The notes below the pieces were generated by a model. It did no database searches. It was given only the letters and a program-made list of their open reading frames with translations, and was not told the DNA's origin. A DNA stretch of 64,000 nt from Brachyspira hyodysenteriae ATCC 27164. GTDB taxonomy: Bacteria > Spirochaetota > Brachyspiria > Brachyspirales > Brachyspiraceae. Position 1 is the first letter of the stretch; every line of letters begins with the position of its first letter. Below are positions 52,446 through 61,315 of this stretch, in pieces. The translations under genes were made by a program, and so were the position numbers. The stretch lies in NCBI RefSeq assembly GCF_001676785.2, contig NZ_CP015910.2:2542001-2606000 (forward strand). Direction: 5' to 3'.

Positions 52446-52814
52446 ATGAGTGTGCCTATGAATTACTCAGCTATAATAATAGATGATGATAATAATAGAT
52501 TGAACAAAGTTAAAGCTACTTTAGAAAGTTCATCTATAAAGGTATTCATAGCTGAAAATTTATATGAACTTATAAGCAAAATATATAAATACAGTGTGAA
52601 AATTTTAGTATTCAATCCTAATCTTGTATGGATAAATGTTATAGAATTTATAACAGAACTCAAAAAACTTCCAAATTATGATGAGTTTACAATATTCTTT
52701 TTATATGAAGATATAGATATAGACTTGGAAAGAGAAGCAAAAAAACATAATATAATATGTATGAAATATCCGCTTCATATAAATAAATTGATAACGAAAA
52801 TAGAATCTTTATGA
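52446..52814 (+). CDS. Receiver-like protein lacking the phospho-acceptor Asp
   Basis: A 122-residue protein with the fold pattern of a response-regulator receiver: an N-terminal acidic patch (AIIIDDDNNRLN), beta-3 ILVFNPNLVW where the phospho-acceptor Asp would be, and a conserved Lys near the end (CMKYPLHINKL). The acceptor position reads Asn, so ordinary phosphorylation is not expected; such pseudo-receivers act as constitutive or protein-binding modules. No output domain. No ribosome site is visible for either ATG (52446, 52458). It directly follows tRNA-Leu, and its end overlaps by 6 bp with the convergent kinase gene. Confidence 0.6.
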   Translation: MSVPMNYSAIIIDDDNNRLNKVKATLESSSIKVFIAENLYELISKIYKYSVKILVFNPNLVWINVIEFITELKKLPNYDEFTIFFLYEDIDIDLEREAKKHNIICMKYPLHINKLITKIESL

Positions 52815-54599
52815 CTCTATCATAAATTTTATAAAGAAAGTAGTTCCTTCACCCGGTATTGATTCTACATCTATTGTACCATTATGTTCTGATATTATTT
52901 TTTCAACTGTAGAAAGCCCTATTCCTGTACCCTTCTCTTTTGATGTAAAATACGGTTCAAATATTTTATGCAAATTATTATTTTCAATTCCAATACCTGT
53001 ATCTGTAATACTAATAATAAAAAATTCATTTAAATCTATAATTTCATGGTATGATGATATATATATAACCGATCTTGAAGACTTTTCCATAGCTTCTATA
53101 GCATTTTTAATCAAATTTCTAAAAGCCATTATCAACTTTTCTTTATCCATGTTAATAAAATAATCATGCTTACTTAATACCACACTGAATTTAATAGTGT
53201 TTATGTTCTTAAAAGACTCTAAAACCTCTATTAAAGCACTATTTATAGACTGTTTTTCATCAGAAAGTCTAATGGCAAATGAAAACTCAGAAAAAGATCT
53301 CACCAAATTAGAAATTACATTAGCATTTTTTATTATAATATTTGATGATTTTTTAGCCTTTTCAACATCTTTATCTGTCATATTCGTAGATATTTTTCTT
53401 TCTATAAGTTCTGCATTCATTATTATAGGCATAAGAGGATTTTTTATCTCATGAGCCACTTTAATAGCAGCCTCTCTCCAAGTTTCAAGTCTAGCCCTTG
53501 TATTCTCTCTGTCTCTATGATATTTTAATGCCCTTGCCATTACATTGAATCTATGTATCAAATTTCTCATATCATGAACGCCGCCAAGCTTCATATCTAT
53601 ATTAAAATCAGCATTTGTAATAGAATTTGTAGCATTAAGTATTAAACTTATAGGTCTTGTTATGAGCCTAGATAGAGCTATTCCAAATATTATAGAAAAA
53701 AATGCGGATATACCAAGAACAAATATATACAAAAGACTAAGTATCATAGAAAATTCATTTGTAAACATATTTACAGAGTTATATATCCTAAAAGTCTCCA
53801 AAGCATTATTTCTAACTTCTATATAATTTTTAGGCATAGATTCAGACCATATAACATAGTTGTTTTTGTATGATAATGGTATAATAGCATTAACATAAAA
53901 AGAACCATTATATTCGCTATTAATAAATAATATATTTGTGTTAGTTAATTTATAGTTGATATCAAGCGGTATATAATTAGCAGAATTAAAAAAAATTATA
54001 TTATTCAAATTATATGAATTTGATAGAAACACTATATTATTAAAATATTCTGAAGATTTTATTATTTTACTTATATCTTCATATTTTATATGTCCAATTT
54101 CTAAATTATAATATAAATTATTGAAATACCTTATACCAACACTATCAATAACATTTGACATGAATATCTGTTTATCTATTATTTCTTGATTTGAAATATC
54201 TATTACATATTCTACAGAACTGCTAATTTTTTGATCCAAAAATAGATTTAAATTTGTTTTGATAATATATGTAGATATTTTGCTTATAAACAAACTTGGA
54301 ACAACAGTCATAAGCCCCATAATCAATACTATTACCAATTTTAGATGAGAACCTTCCTTTTTCATTATAGCATCAACAATAAATTTAATTATAACTATAA
54401 CACCTATTAAAATACTTGTTAAAGGGAAAAACATTACAGAAAACATATAAAACTGATTTGTAATGTTAGGTTCATATATAAAGCTGCTTATCCACAAAGC
54501 AGCTATAAAATTTAATATAATAAAAAAACATATAATACTTGGAAATAATATTCCATATCTAGTTTTTATTTTCGATATTGTTTTTTTAATAAAATTCAT
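52809..54599 (-). CDS. NtrY-like sensor histidine kinase
   Basis: A 596-residue membrane histidine kinase. Three hydrophobic segments occupy the first 110 residues, an extracytoplasmic sensor spans about 110-285, a fourth membrane helix is followed by HAMP, and the kinase core has the phospho-His motif VAHEIKNPLMPI, N-box RNLIKNAIEAM, G1 DTGIGI and G2 GTGIGLS. The arrangement and AHEIKNPL motif are those of NtrY. No NtrX-like regulator is adjacent; only the convergent receiver-like gene is near. It starts 10 nt after the HAD gene without its own ribosome site. Confidence 0.88.
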   Translation of the reverse strand: MNFIKKTISKIKTRYGILFPSIICFFIILNFIAALWISSFIYEPNITNQFYMFSVMFFPLTSILIGVIVIIKFIVDAIMKKEGSHLKLVIVLIMGLMTVVPSLFISKISTYIIKTNLNLFLDQKISSSVEYVIDISNQEIIDKQIFMSNVIDSVGIRYFNNLYYNLEIGHIKYEDISKIIKSSEYFNNIVFLSNSYNLNNIIFFNSANYIPLDINYKLTNTNILFINSEYNGSFYVNAIIPLSYKNNYVIWSESMPKNYIEVRNNALETFRIYNSVNMFTNEFSMILSLLYIFVLGISAFFSIIFGIALSRLITRPISLILNATNSITNADFNIDMKLGGVHDMRNLIHRFNVMARALKYHRDRENTRARLETWREAAIKVAHEIKNPLMPIIMNAELIERKISTNMTDKDVEKAKKSSNIIIKNANVISNLVRSFSEFSFAIRLSDEKQSINSALIEVLESFKNINTIKFSVVLSKHDYFINMDKEKLIMAFRNLIKNAIEAMEKSSRSVIYISSYHEIIDLNEFFIISITDTGIGIENNNLHKIFEPYFTSKEKGTGIGLSTVEKIISEHNGTIDVESIPGEGTTFFIKFMIES

Positions 54600-54609
54600 A
54601 ATATAATTA

Positions 54610-55212
54610 TTATTTAAGCATATTTTGTAATATATCTTTCATATCATCTATTTTTTTTAATTGTACTGCTTTAATACCAATATCTAAAGCAGCATTAACA
54701 TTATTAATATTATCATCTATAAATAGGCATTCATCAGCTTTTAAATCAAATTTATTTAAAAAATATTCATAAATATCTTTATTAGGCTTTATCATTTTTA
54801 TATGAGCAGAAACAACACCTCCAATGCATGTATCATCAAAAAAATCTGTTTCTTTTCTTAATGCTTCAAATGTTTCAGAAGGCATATTGGAAAGATAATA
54901 TATATCATATCCTTTATTTTTATATTCTTTAAGTAAAGAAATATTATTATGATTTTTATTTAAACATAGAGTAAGTGAAGTATCAAATAATTCATCTATA
55001 ATTTTTTGATATTTAGGATTCATATCTATAAATAATTTTCTTGCATCATTAAAGTCAAGATCTCCTTTATCCATAAGATGCCAATTTTTATTTGAAAAAG
55101 AATTTTGAAAAAATTTTTCTCTGTCTTCTTCATCTATATATTTATTCATAAATTCATTTACATTAAATTCATATAATACATTTCCAATATCTGATACAAT
55201 ATTTTTAATCAT
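54610..55212 (-). CDS. HAD-superfamily hydrolase (YihX-like)
   Basis: A 200-residue HAD subfamily IA phosphatase. Motif I is SDIGNVLYEF (nucleophile Asp with the D-x-G-x-V variant seen in YihX, an alpha-glucose-1-phosphatase), motif II YYLSNMP, motif III Lys in KPNKDIYEYFL and motif IV FIDDNINNVNAA. I start at the ATG at 55212, preceded by AAGG; the frame stays open upstream to 55275 without a ribosome site. A consensus promoter (55247-55275) serves it and the kinase gene downstream. Confidence 0.82.
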   Translation of the reverse strand: MIKNIVSDIGNVLYEFNVNEFMNKYIDEEDREKFFQNSFSNKNWHLMDKGDLDFNDARKLFIDMNPKYQKIIDELFDTSLTLCLNKNHNNISLLKEYKNKGYDIYYLSNMPSETFEALRKETDFFDDTCIGGVVSAHIKMIKPNKDIYEYFLNKFDLKADECLFIDDNINNVNAALDIGIKAVQLKKIDDMKDILQNMLK

Positions 55213-55246
55213 AAAGATAGCCTTTTTAAAAAAGAAATTTAGTAAT

Positions 55247-55275
55247 ATTATATTTTCTATAAAAATGTTTGTCAA
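55247..55275 (-). promoter_or_regulatory. Consensus promoter of the HAD-kinase operon
   Basis: Minus strand TTGACA (55270-55275), 17-bp spacer, TATAAT (55247-55252): all twelve positions match. Confidence 0.7.
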
Positions 55276-55363
55276 GTATATAGATAATATATTATAATTA
55301 TATAAAAATAATTTTTTTAATCATAATTTTATCTAATATTATGTTAATTTTAATACTGCAGTC

Positions 55364-55392
55364 TTGACAAATAATTAAAAAGAATTTATATT
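55364..55392 (+). promoter_or_regulatory. Promoter of the predicted structured RNA
   Basis: TTGACA (55364-55369), 17-bp spacer, TATATT (55387-55392): eleven of twelve consensus bases. Predicted start near 55399, exactly where the GC-rich paired RNA begins. Confidence 0.65.
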
Positions 55393-55398
55393 GTATTC

Positions 55399-55599
55399 AA
55401 CTCTGCTGTTCTCGTTAAACGATAGTACATTCTTGCGCCAGTATAAATTAATGCATTAGGGATCTGGAGCGAAGCATTAATGATAGGCTCGCCGTTATCG
55501 CGATACGGTTTTGAGAAATCAAGGTCATGTTTCTGAGGAACCCACCTGACAAGAAAAGTCAGGCGCATTTATGTCGTATACGGCTCAGCGGAGCTTTTT
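55399..55599 (+). ncRNA. Predicted structured non-coding RNA, about 200 nt
   Basis: By hand count 55401-55600 has 88 G+C (44%) in a genome near 27%. The 5' end CTCTGCTG (55401-55408) pairs with CAGCGGAG (55586-55593; one G-U), after which CTTTTT gives a terminator-like end. Inside, ACAT/ATGT (427-430 with 571-574) and TGCGCC/GGCGCA (434-439 with 562-567; offsets from 55000) stack across a 3x3 loop. Local hairpins are ATTAATGC/GCATTAAT (447-454 with 474-481), CCGT/ACGG (492-495 with 505-508), GTTTC/GGAAC (529-533 with 537-541) and CTGAC/GTCAG (546-550 with 558-562; its last base competes with the GGCGCA helix). A sigma70 promoter ends 6 bp upstream. I do not see tmRNA, RNase P or SRP signature sequences; 6S RNA is the nearest in size and paired ends. 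Confidence 0.65.
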
Positions 55600-55639
55600 A
55601 ATAACATATCAAATTAAATAAACATATCAAGAAAACATT

Positions 55640-55666
55640 TCAAGTAAAATTTGCTTTAGCCGATAA
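55640..55666 (+). promoter_or_regulatory. Candidate sigma28 promoter of the sensor pair
   Basis: TCAAGTAA (55640-55647), 11-nt spacer, GCCGATAA (55659-55666). The -10 is a perfect match to the FliA consensus and the -35 matches 5/8, at the correct spacing, 58 bp before the ATG at 55725. Confidence 0.45.
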
Positions 55667-55724
55667 CTAATATAGTTTTTTATATCTTTATTATAAGATA
55701 ACTATTATATAAAGGCTGAATATT

Positions 55725-57827
55725 ATGAATGAAAATAAAAAGCAGAAAATAATGAAAACAGTTTTAAGTTTAATGATATCTTTTCTTATCATTTTTATAG
55801 TTGCTATGTTCGCACGTGCTGCAAGTAATACTGTACTTCCAGAAAACAATGGTATAGCGGTATTTATCAATGACTATTTAGATATGATGATGCAAAGAGT
55901 AGATAAAATAGCAGTAAAAATGAAAATAAAAAGAAATAGTGTATCTGAGTACCAAGTTAATTTAATAACTCAATCAATATCCGATTATGTAGGATATAGT
56001 ATGTATCAAACATCAGATTCACTAAAAGATTTTAATCCTAATAATACACCTTCAAAAGCTCAAATAGATAAATACAAAAATAATTATTATAAAATGACTG
56101 TTGAAAATCCATATTTGAGAGGAATGACTGTTTTCAGCACAGAAGGAAAAATGCTTCTTAATTTATATTTATCAAGAAATAAATCTTGGCCTTTAGAACT
56201 TCAGGACAATTTAATAAATGAAATTAAAAATAAAGGATCATTAGTATTAAATGCTACAAATGAAAATGCATTTTATATAATGGAATATATAAAAAATCCT
56301 TATGGAGAAATAATCGTTACTACTAGAAATGATTATGCTTATGTATCTGATATAGCTATGTATTATCAAGTAGCTGACAAAAGACTTTATGTAAGCGATG
56401 CAAGAAACTCTGTTTACAATGTAAGAGAAGCTGTAGGAGATAACAATATAGAAAAAGTTTCATCTGTTATAAATAGATATGCATACTATAAAAAACAGCC
56501 TAGTTTCATGGTTAATGATTCTCTTTCTGTTTCTATGATAGGAAAAGAATATCCTAACTACTTTGAACTTATAGTACTTGCTATAACAGCATTACTCATA
56601 CTTGTTTGTCAGTTATTTATCAAAGCGGTAGTATATTTCTTTAAATACATTATGCAGATAAAAAGCAATAAAGATTATGTTGAAAGCATAAGAGGAAATG
56701 ATGAGCTTATAAATAACAATATAGTTAACTCACAATTACCTAAATCAAATGCTATTGAAGAAATGCCTCCTATGATTCAAAAAGTACATTACAAAGTACC
56801 TGATGAATATCTAAAAGAAAATAATAATTCAAAAGATGAGGATAAATTCAACATAGGAAAAGATATATTAAATATAGTATCTAATATAAAAGATGAAATA
56901 AATGCATGCAAAAATAAATTTACTGTTTCAAAAGAGGACTTAGAAGATAAAAAAGAAAATTCAGAAAATCAATTAGAAGAAAGTACAACAGAAGAAGAAA
57001 CTATAGAAGAAATAAACGAAATAAATACTGAAATAGATATAGAAACTGCATTTGCTAATATAAAAAAGGATTTACAAGAAGAATATGATAGAGCTATAGA
57101 AGAGAATTTCTTAGAAGATAGTCTTTATGATATGAGCAGTGAAGAAGAAGTTTATGAAGACATTAATATATCAGAAAATGATGATATGTCTATAAACGAA
57201 TACGAAATTAAAGAAGAAAAAGAAGAAGAAAATAATGATACTGTTATAAATGATTATGAGATAAAAGAAGAGCAATATGCTGAAAATAATGATGATGATA
57301 AAGAATTCATGTCTATATCTAATGAAGAATTAAATATTAAATCATCAGATTCAGATATTGACAATAATTTTATAGCTGAAAGTTTATCTTTAGATGAAAA
57401 TATATTAAAAAATAATGTATTAAATAATTCTGAAGAGAAAGAAGAAGAAAATGCTTACAAAATCGATAATGAATTTAATAAAAAAATAATAAAAAATGAT
57501 TTATTATCAAGCTATAAAGAAAAAGAAGAAGAAAAAAATAAAGAATATGTAAGAAATTTATTCAATAGTAAGAAAACAGAGAACCATATAAATAATGATT
57601 CTCATGATATTAGTATGGATATATTAAATTCATATAATAAAGCTATCGATAATATAAAAAATAAAAGCGAAAAAGAAGAGGATTCTAAAGAAGATGTAAA
57701 AGCATCTAACTTGGATAATGAGTCTAATTCAAGAACAGATGATGTGTTTGCCGCTTTCGATAAAATGTTATCCTCTATAATAAGCAAAGCAGAGGAAGAT
57801 GCGAGAAAAAGCATAACAAAAAAATAA
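55725..57827 (+). CDS. Membrane sensor-like protein with acidic cytoplasmic tail
   Basis: A 700-residue protein: N-terminal membrane segment (about 11-31), extracytoplasmic domain of about 245 residues with Cache-like features, second membrane segment (about 281-303), and a 390-residue cytoplasmic tail rich in Glu, Asp, Asn and Lys, without clear tandem repeats and ending in a basic KSITKK. There is no kinase, MCP or other known output domain. AAAGG precedes the ATG. It shares its layout with the next gene, 21 nt downstream, so the two probably work together. A FliA-like promoter lies upstream. Confidence 0.6.
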   Translation: MNENKKQKIMKTVLSLMISFLIIFIVAMFARAASNTVLPENNGIAVFINDYLDMMMQRVDKIAVKMKIKRNSVSEYQVNLITQSISDYVGYSMYQTSDSLKDFNPNNTPSKAQIDKYKNNYYKMTVENPYLRGMTVFSTEGKMLLNLYLSRNKSWPLELQDNLINEIKNKGSLVLNATNENAFYIMEYIKNPYGEIIVTTRNDYAYVSDIAMYYQVADKRLYVSDARNSVYNVREAVGDNNIEKVSSVINRYAYYKKQPSFMVNDSLSVSMIGKEYPNYFELIVLAITALLILVCQLFIKAVVYFFKYIMQIKSNKDYVESIRGNDELINNNIVNSQLPKSNAIEEMPPMIQKVHYKVPDEYLKENNNSKDEDKFNIGKDILNIVSNIKDEINACKNKFTVSKEDLEDKKENSENQLEESTTEEETIEEINEINTEIDIETAFANIKKDLQEEYDRAIEENFLEDSLYDMSSEEEVYEDINISENDDMSINEYEIKEEKEEENNDTVINDYEIKEEQYAENNDDDKEFMSISNEELNIKSSDSDIDNNFIAESLSLDENILKNNVLNNSEEKEEENAYKIDNEFNKKIIKNDLLSSYKEKEEEKNKEYVRNLFNSKKTENHINNDSHDISMDILNSYNKAIDNIKNKSEKEEDSKEDVKASNLDNESNSRTDDVFAAFDKMLSSIISKAEEDARKSITKK

Positions 57828-57848
57828 TAGTTATTTAGAGGTGTTAAT

Positions 57849-60800
57849 ATGTCTGACAAAAATAAGATATCTATCTTTGTGTATGTATCTATACTTATAA
57901 ATTTGATAGTTCTTGCTTTATTTATTACGTTTGTATTCGGACTGAAAAAAGATGCTTTTGATGTTGATACAAAGAAACTTGATAGAAATGCTTTGATATG
58001 TCAGAATAGTATAGTAAATTTGGTGAAAGATTATGATGAAAGACTTAACAAAATAGTTGATAGCTATCCTTTTATTAATCTTTTACAGCAGGTTATATTA
58101 AATGGAATAGATACTGCAGAAAGAGATAGAATTATATCAATATTCAGAAGCGGTAATTATCCTTTTGATACAGTAGCATTATACTTAGCAGATGGAAAAT
58201 CAGTATTTTCTTCTCCTGTAAAAACTAAACCTGTAGATTTAGAAAGCTACAAAAATTCTAAAGCTGTGGCATTTTTTGATAAAGATTATGACGGCGTATA
58301 TTTTGTTAAGCCAATAAAAAATGACAGAGGAATAGAAGTAGGATATATAGTAGCAAGCGTATTTAAGAAAATATTTGAAAATACATCATATAATTTAAAC
58401 TTCGTAGTACTTTCTAATGGTGTTGTCTATTATAACCCTTCTATAGATATTAACAGCATATCAATAGACAGTTTAACTCAATATATGAATAAAGATATAG
58501 GAAGTTCTGGTACTATAGATGCTGATAATAATACATTTGCTTTTTATTCAGGTAAAGTTAAAGATATAGATAATTTTAGTATAGGTATATTAGAACTTAA
58601 TGTACCTATAGTTCAAAAGTATTTAAAATATATAATATTAGCACTTTTATCTTTATCTTTTATATTCTTGCTTACAACTTCTCTAGTAGAAAGATTCAAA
58701 CCTGCTGCTAATAATAATATAACAGAAGAATCTGAAGAAGATGATATATATGATGAAAGCGAACCTCCTATAAATAATTATGATAATGCTAATATTGTAA
58801 ATGATGAAGAGTTTAATATTGATGATTATGATAATGATATAGAAGGCTTAGATGATGAAAGTATTAAATATCTAAATAAAGTAGATAAAATAACAAAAAA
58901 TAGTAAACTTGATCTTCCTAATATAGATGAAATAGAAGATATAAAAGTTGAAGATAATGATACAAGATTGAATGATGTAATGGATTATGAAGATAATGAT
59001 GATGAAATAATCAAATTAGATGATGTACTAGAAGACGGCGGAGAAACAATTCAAGATGATAATGATGAAGATGAAGAAATAAAAATAGAAGATTTATCAT
59101 CTTTAGATAAAGTATTAGAAAATGAAGATAATGATGAAGATGAGAGTATTAAATTAGAAAATATAGAAAATTTGGATGATGTGCTAGATGAACAGCAAGA
59201 TGAATTAGAAGATGTTCCTAATATAGACGATGTACTTGATGAACAGAAAGATGAATTAGAAGATATACCTAGTTTGGACGATATAGTTGATGAAGATAAT
59301 GAAGAAAATAATACAGAGGATGTACCTAGTTTAGACGATGTACTCAATGATGATAATACAGAAGATGTTCCTAATTTAGATGATGTACTAGATGAACAAG
59401 AAGATGAATTAGAAGATGTTCCTAATTTAGACGATGTACTCGATGAAGAAGAGAAAGAAAATAATACAGAAGACAATAGTAATGAAAGTATGCCTGAAAT
59501 GAAAGAGTATTCTGATGAGGAGCTTTTAGATTCTAATCTTTTATTGGATGATGATGAAGACAATAATATAGATGATACTGTAGGCGATTTGAACGATATA
59601 CCTGATCTACATGATGAAATAAAAGAACCTGAAGAAGATAAAGAAGATAATAAAGACATGCTTGAAATGAAAGAGTATTCTGATGAGGAGCTTTTAGATT
59701 CTAATCATTTATTGGACGATGATGAAGATAATAACGAAGAAGACAATAATATAGATGATACTGTAGGTGATTTAGATGATATACCTGATTTGGATGATGT
59801 AATAGATAATATTACAGAAGAGAATGATAATACAGAAAATAGTAATGAAGAAAATGAAGAATCTGATGAAAATATTCCTGAAATGAAAGAGTATTCTGAT
59901 GAGGAGCTTTTAGATTCTAATCATTTATTGGACGATGATGAAGATAATAACGAAGAAGACAATAATATAGATGATACTGTAGGCGATTTAGATGATATAC
60001 CTGATTTAGACGATGTAATAGACGATATTACAGAAGAAAATGATAATACAGAAAATAGTAATGAAGAAAATGAAGAATCTGATGAAAATATTCCTGAAAT
60101 GAAAGAGTATTCTGATGAAGAGCTTTTAGATTCTAATCATTTATTAGACGATGATGAAGATAATAACGAAGAAGACAATAATATAGATGATACTGTAGGC
60201 GATTTGGATGATATACCTGATTTAGACGATGTAATAGACGATATTACAGAAGAAAATGATAATACAGAAAATAGTAATGAAGAAAATGAAGAATCTGATG
60301 AAAACATGCCTGAAATGAGAGAGTATTCTGATGAAGAGCTTTTGGATTCTGATCATTTAGTAGATGATGATAATGAAGAAGATTTAAATGATATACCTGA
60401 TACAAACGATGAAGTTAAAGAATCTGAAGAAGCTGATAATGAAGAGCTAGAAGAAACTATTGATGATAATAATAACTCATCAGATAATGATATTATAAAA
60501 GGAATTGATGATATTATAGATGATAATGATGACAATAAAGAGGGGGATATTTTGATAAGTCATGGATCTATTTTAGAAGATGAAATAGTAAAAAAAGAAG
60601 AGGAATACTTTTCTTCAAGCGATGCTTTCAATTTTTCGCTTAACAGAGATTTTTTGCTAGGAGATTATGATGATGAAGAAAATGACAGCAATAATAATGG
60701 AAGCTCTAATATATCACCTAATTTCAATGAAGAATATGATGACGGAGAAGTAATTAAACCTGCAAGTGAAAAAGATAGTTTCGATACAGAAGATTTAATA

Positions 60801-61289
60801 GATAAAGATTTATATGACCCTGAAGAAGTTCCTAAAGTTCCAGATGACTTTTATAGAGAAGCAGAAGAAAAAGTAAAAGAAAATATGACTTCTAATTGGA
60901 AGAAAGTTTTAAAAGCTCTTAGAGGTAAAAAATTTGTCAATAAAAATATGAGCGAAATGCTAGAATGGGTAAAAGAACAATCTGGACTTGATATAATACA
61001 TGCAGCTATGCTTACAAGACAAGATAATGGAAGTTATGATATAGCAGAATCTCAAAATATTTCTGATAATACAAAAAATAAATTGAATATTAGCGAGAAT
61101 GAAGCTTTATTCAAAAAGATTCTGTCTCATAAAAAAACATTATATGTATCTGATCCATTCGCTTCAGATTCTATAAAAAGTAAATTTGATTCTGAAGATA
61201 GAAAAGATATTTCCCATATGATATTTGTACCAATAGAAAATGATGAAGGAGGATTAAAATCATTTTTTATAGGACTTTCATCTAACTAG
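57849..61289 (+). CDS. Membrane sensor-like protein with acidic repeats and GAF-like domain
   Basis: A 1146-residue protein: membrane segment (about 9-32), extracytoplasmic Cache-like sensor (to about 258), second membrane segment (about 261-281), a very acidic region (290-1000) and a C-terminal globular domain (1001-1146) that looks like GAF (SGLDIIHAAMLTRQDNGSYD, then HMIFVPIENDEGG). The acidic region has short NLDDVLDEQ-type units and then five longer units with EMKEYSDEELLDSNH, a motif also repeated in the giant protein at 39989. No catalytic domain seen. AGAGGTG precedes the ATG, 21 nt after the upstream partner. Function unknown. Confidence 0.65.
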   Translation: MSDKNKISIFVYVSILINLIVLALFITFVFGLKKDAFDVDTKKLDRNALICQNSIVNLVKDYDERLNKIVDSYPFINLLQQVILNGIDTAERDRIISIFRSGNYPFDTVALYLADGKSVFSSPVKTKPVDLESYKNSKAVAFFDKDYDGVYFVKPIKNDRGIEVGYIVASVFKKIFENTSYNLNFVVLSNGVVYYNPSIDINSISIDSLTQYMNKDIGSSGTIDADNNTFAFYSGKVKDIDNFSIGILELNVPIVQKYLKYIILALLSLSFIFLLTTSLVERFKPAANNNITEESEEDDIYDESEPPINNYDNANIVNDEEFNIDDYDNDIEGLDDESIKYLNKVDKITKNSKLDLPNIDEIEDIKVEDNDTRLNDVMDYEDNDDEIIKLDDVLEDGGETIQDDNDEDEEIKIEDLSSLDKVLENEDNDEDESIKLENIENLDDVLDEQQDELEDVPNIDDVLDEQKDELEDIPSLDDIVDEDNEENNTEDVPSLDDVLNDDNTEDVPNLDDVLDEQEDELEDVPNLDDVLDEEEKENNTEDNSNESMPEMKEYSDEELLDSNLLLDDDEDNNIDDTVGDLNDIPDLHDEIKEPEEDKEDNKDMLEMKEYSDEELLDSNHLLDDDEDNNEEDNNIDDTVGDLDDIPDLDDVIDNITEENDNTENSNEENEESDENIPEMKEYSDEELLDSNHLLDDDEDNNEEDNNIDDTVGDLDDIPDLDDVIDDITEENDNTENSNEENEESDENIPEMKEYSDEELLDSNHLLDDDEDNNEEDNNIDDTVGDLDDIPDLDDVIDDITEENDNTENSNEENEESDENMPEMREYSDEELLDSDHLVDDDNEEDLNDIPDTNDEVKESEEADNEELEETIDDNNNSSDNDIIKGIDDIIDDNDDNKEGDILISHGSILEDEIVKKEEEYFSSSDAFNFSLNRDFLLGDYDDEENDSNNNGSSNISPNFNEEYDDGEVIKPASEKDSFDTEDLIDKDLYDPEEVPKVPDDFYREAEEKVKENMTSNWKKVLKALRGKKFVNKNMSEMLEWVKEQSGLDIIHAAMLTRQDNGSYDIAESQNISDNTKNKLNISENEALFKKILSHKKTLYVSDPFASDSIKSKFDSEDRKDISHMIFVPIENDEGGLKSFFIGLSSN
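59150..60390 (+). repeat. Acidic repeats in the sensor-like gene
   Basis: Short units encoding (N/S)(L/I)DDV(L/V)DE occupy roughly 59150-59460. Five longer units with EMKEYSDEELLDSN (the last EMREYSDEELLDSD) have anchors 59496, 59664, 59880, 60096 and 60312; the last three intervals are exactly 216 bp (72 codons) with near-identical DNA. Confidence 0.85.
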
Positions 61290-61315
61290 TAAAATAAAAG
61301 AGGTTATATAAACAA

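Noticed and set aside
55386-55568. A 60-codon minus-strand frame in the GC-rich island, considered as a foreign gene fragment
   Set aside because: It has no ribosome site and an in-frame stop directly before the ATG. The raised G+C is better explained by the plus-strand structured RNA with its promoter and terminator. I recognised no protein family.
55399-55599. Firm assignment of the predicted RNA as 6S RNA
   Set aside because: Size and paired ends fit, but I could not identify a clear central bubble or conserved 6S segments by eye, so the family is left open.
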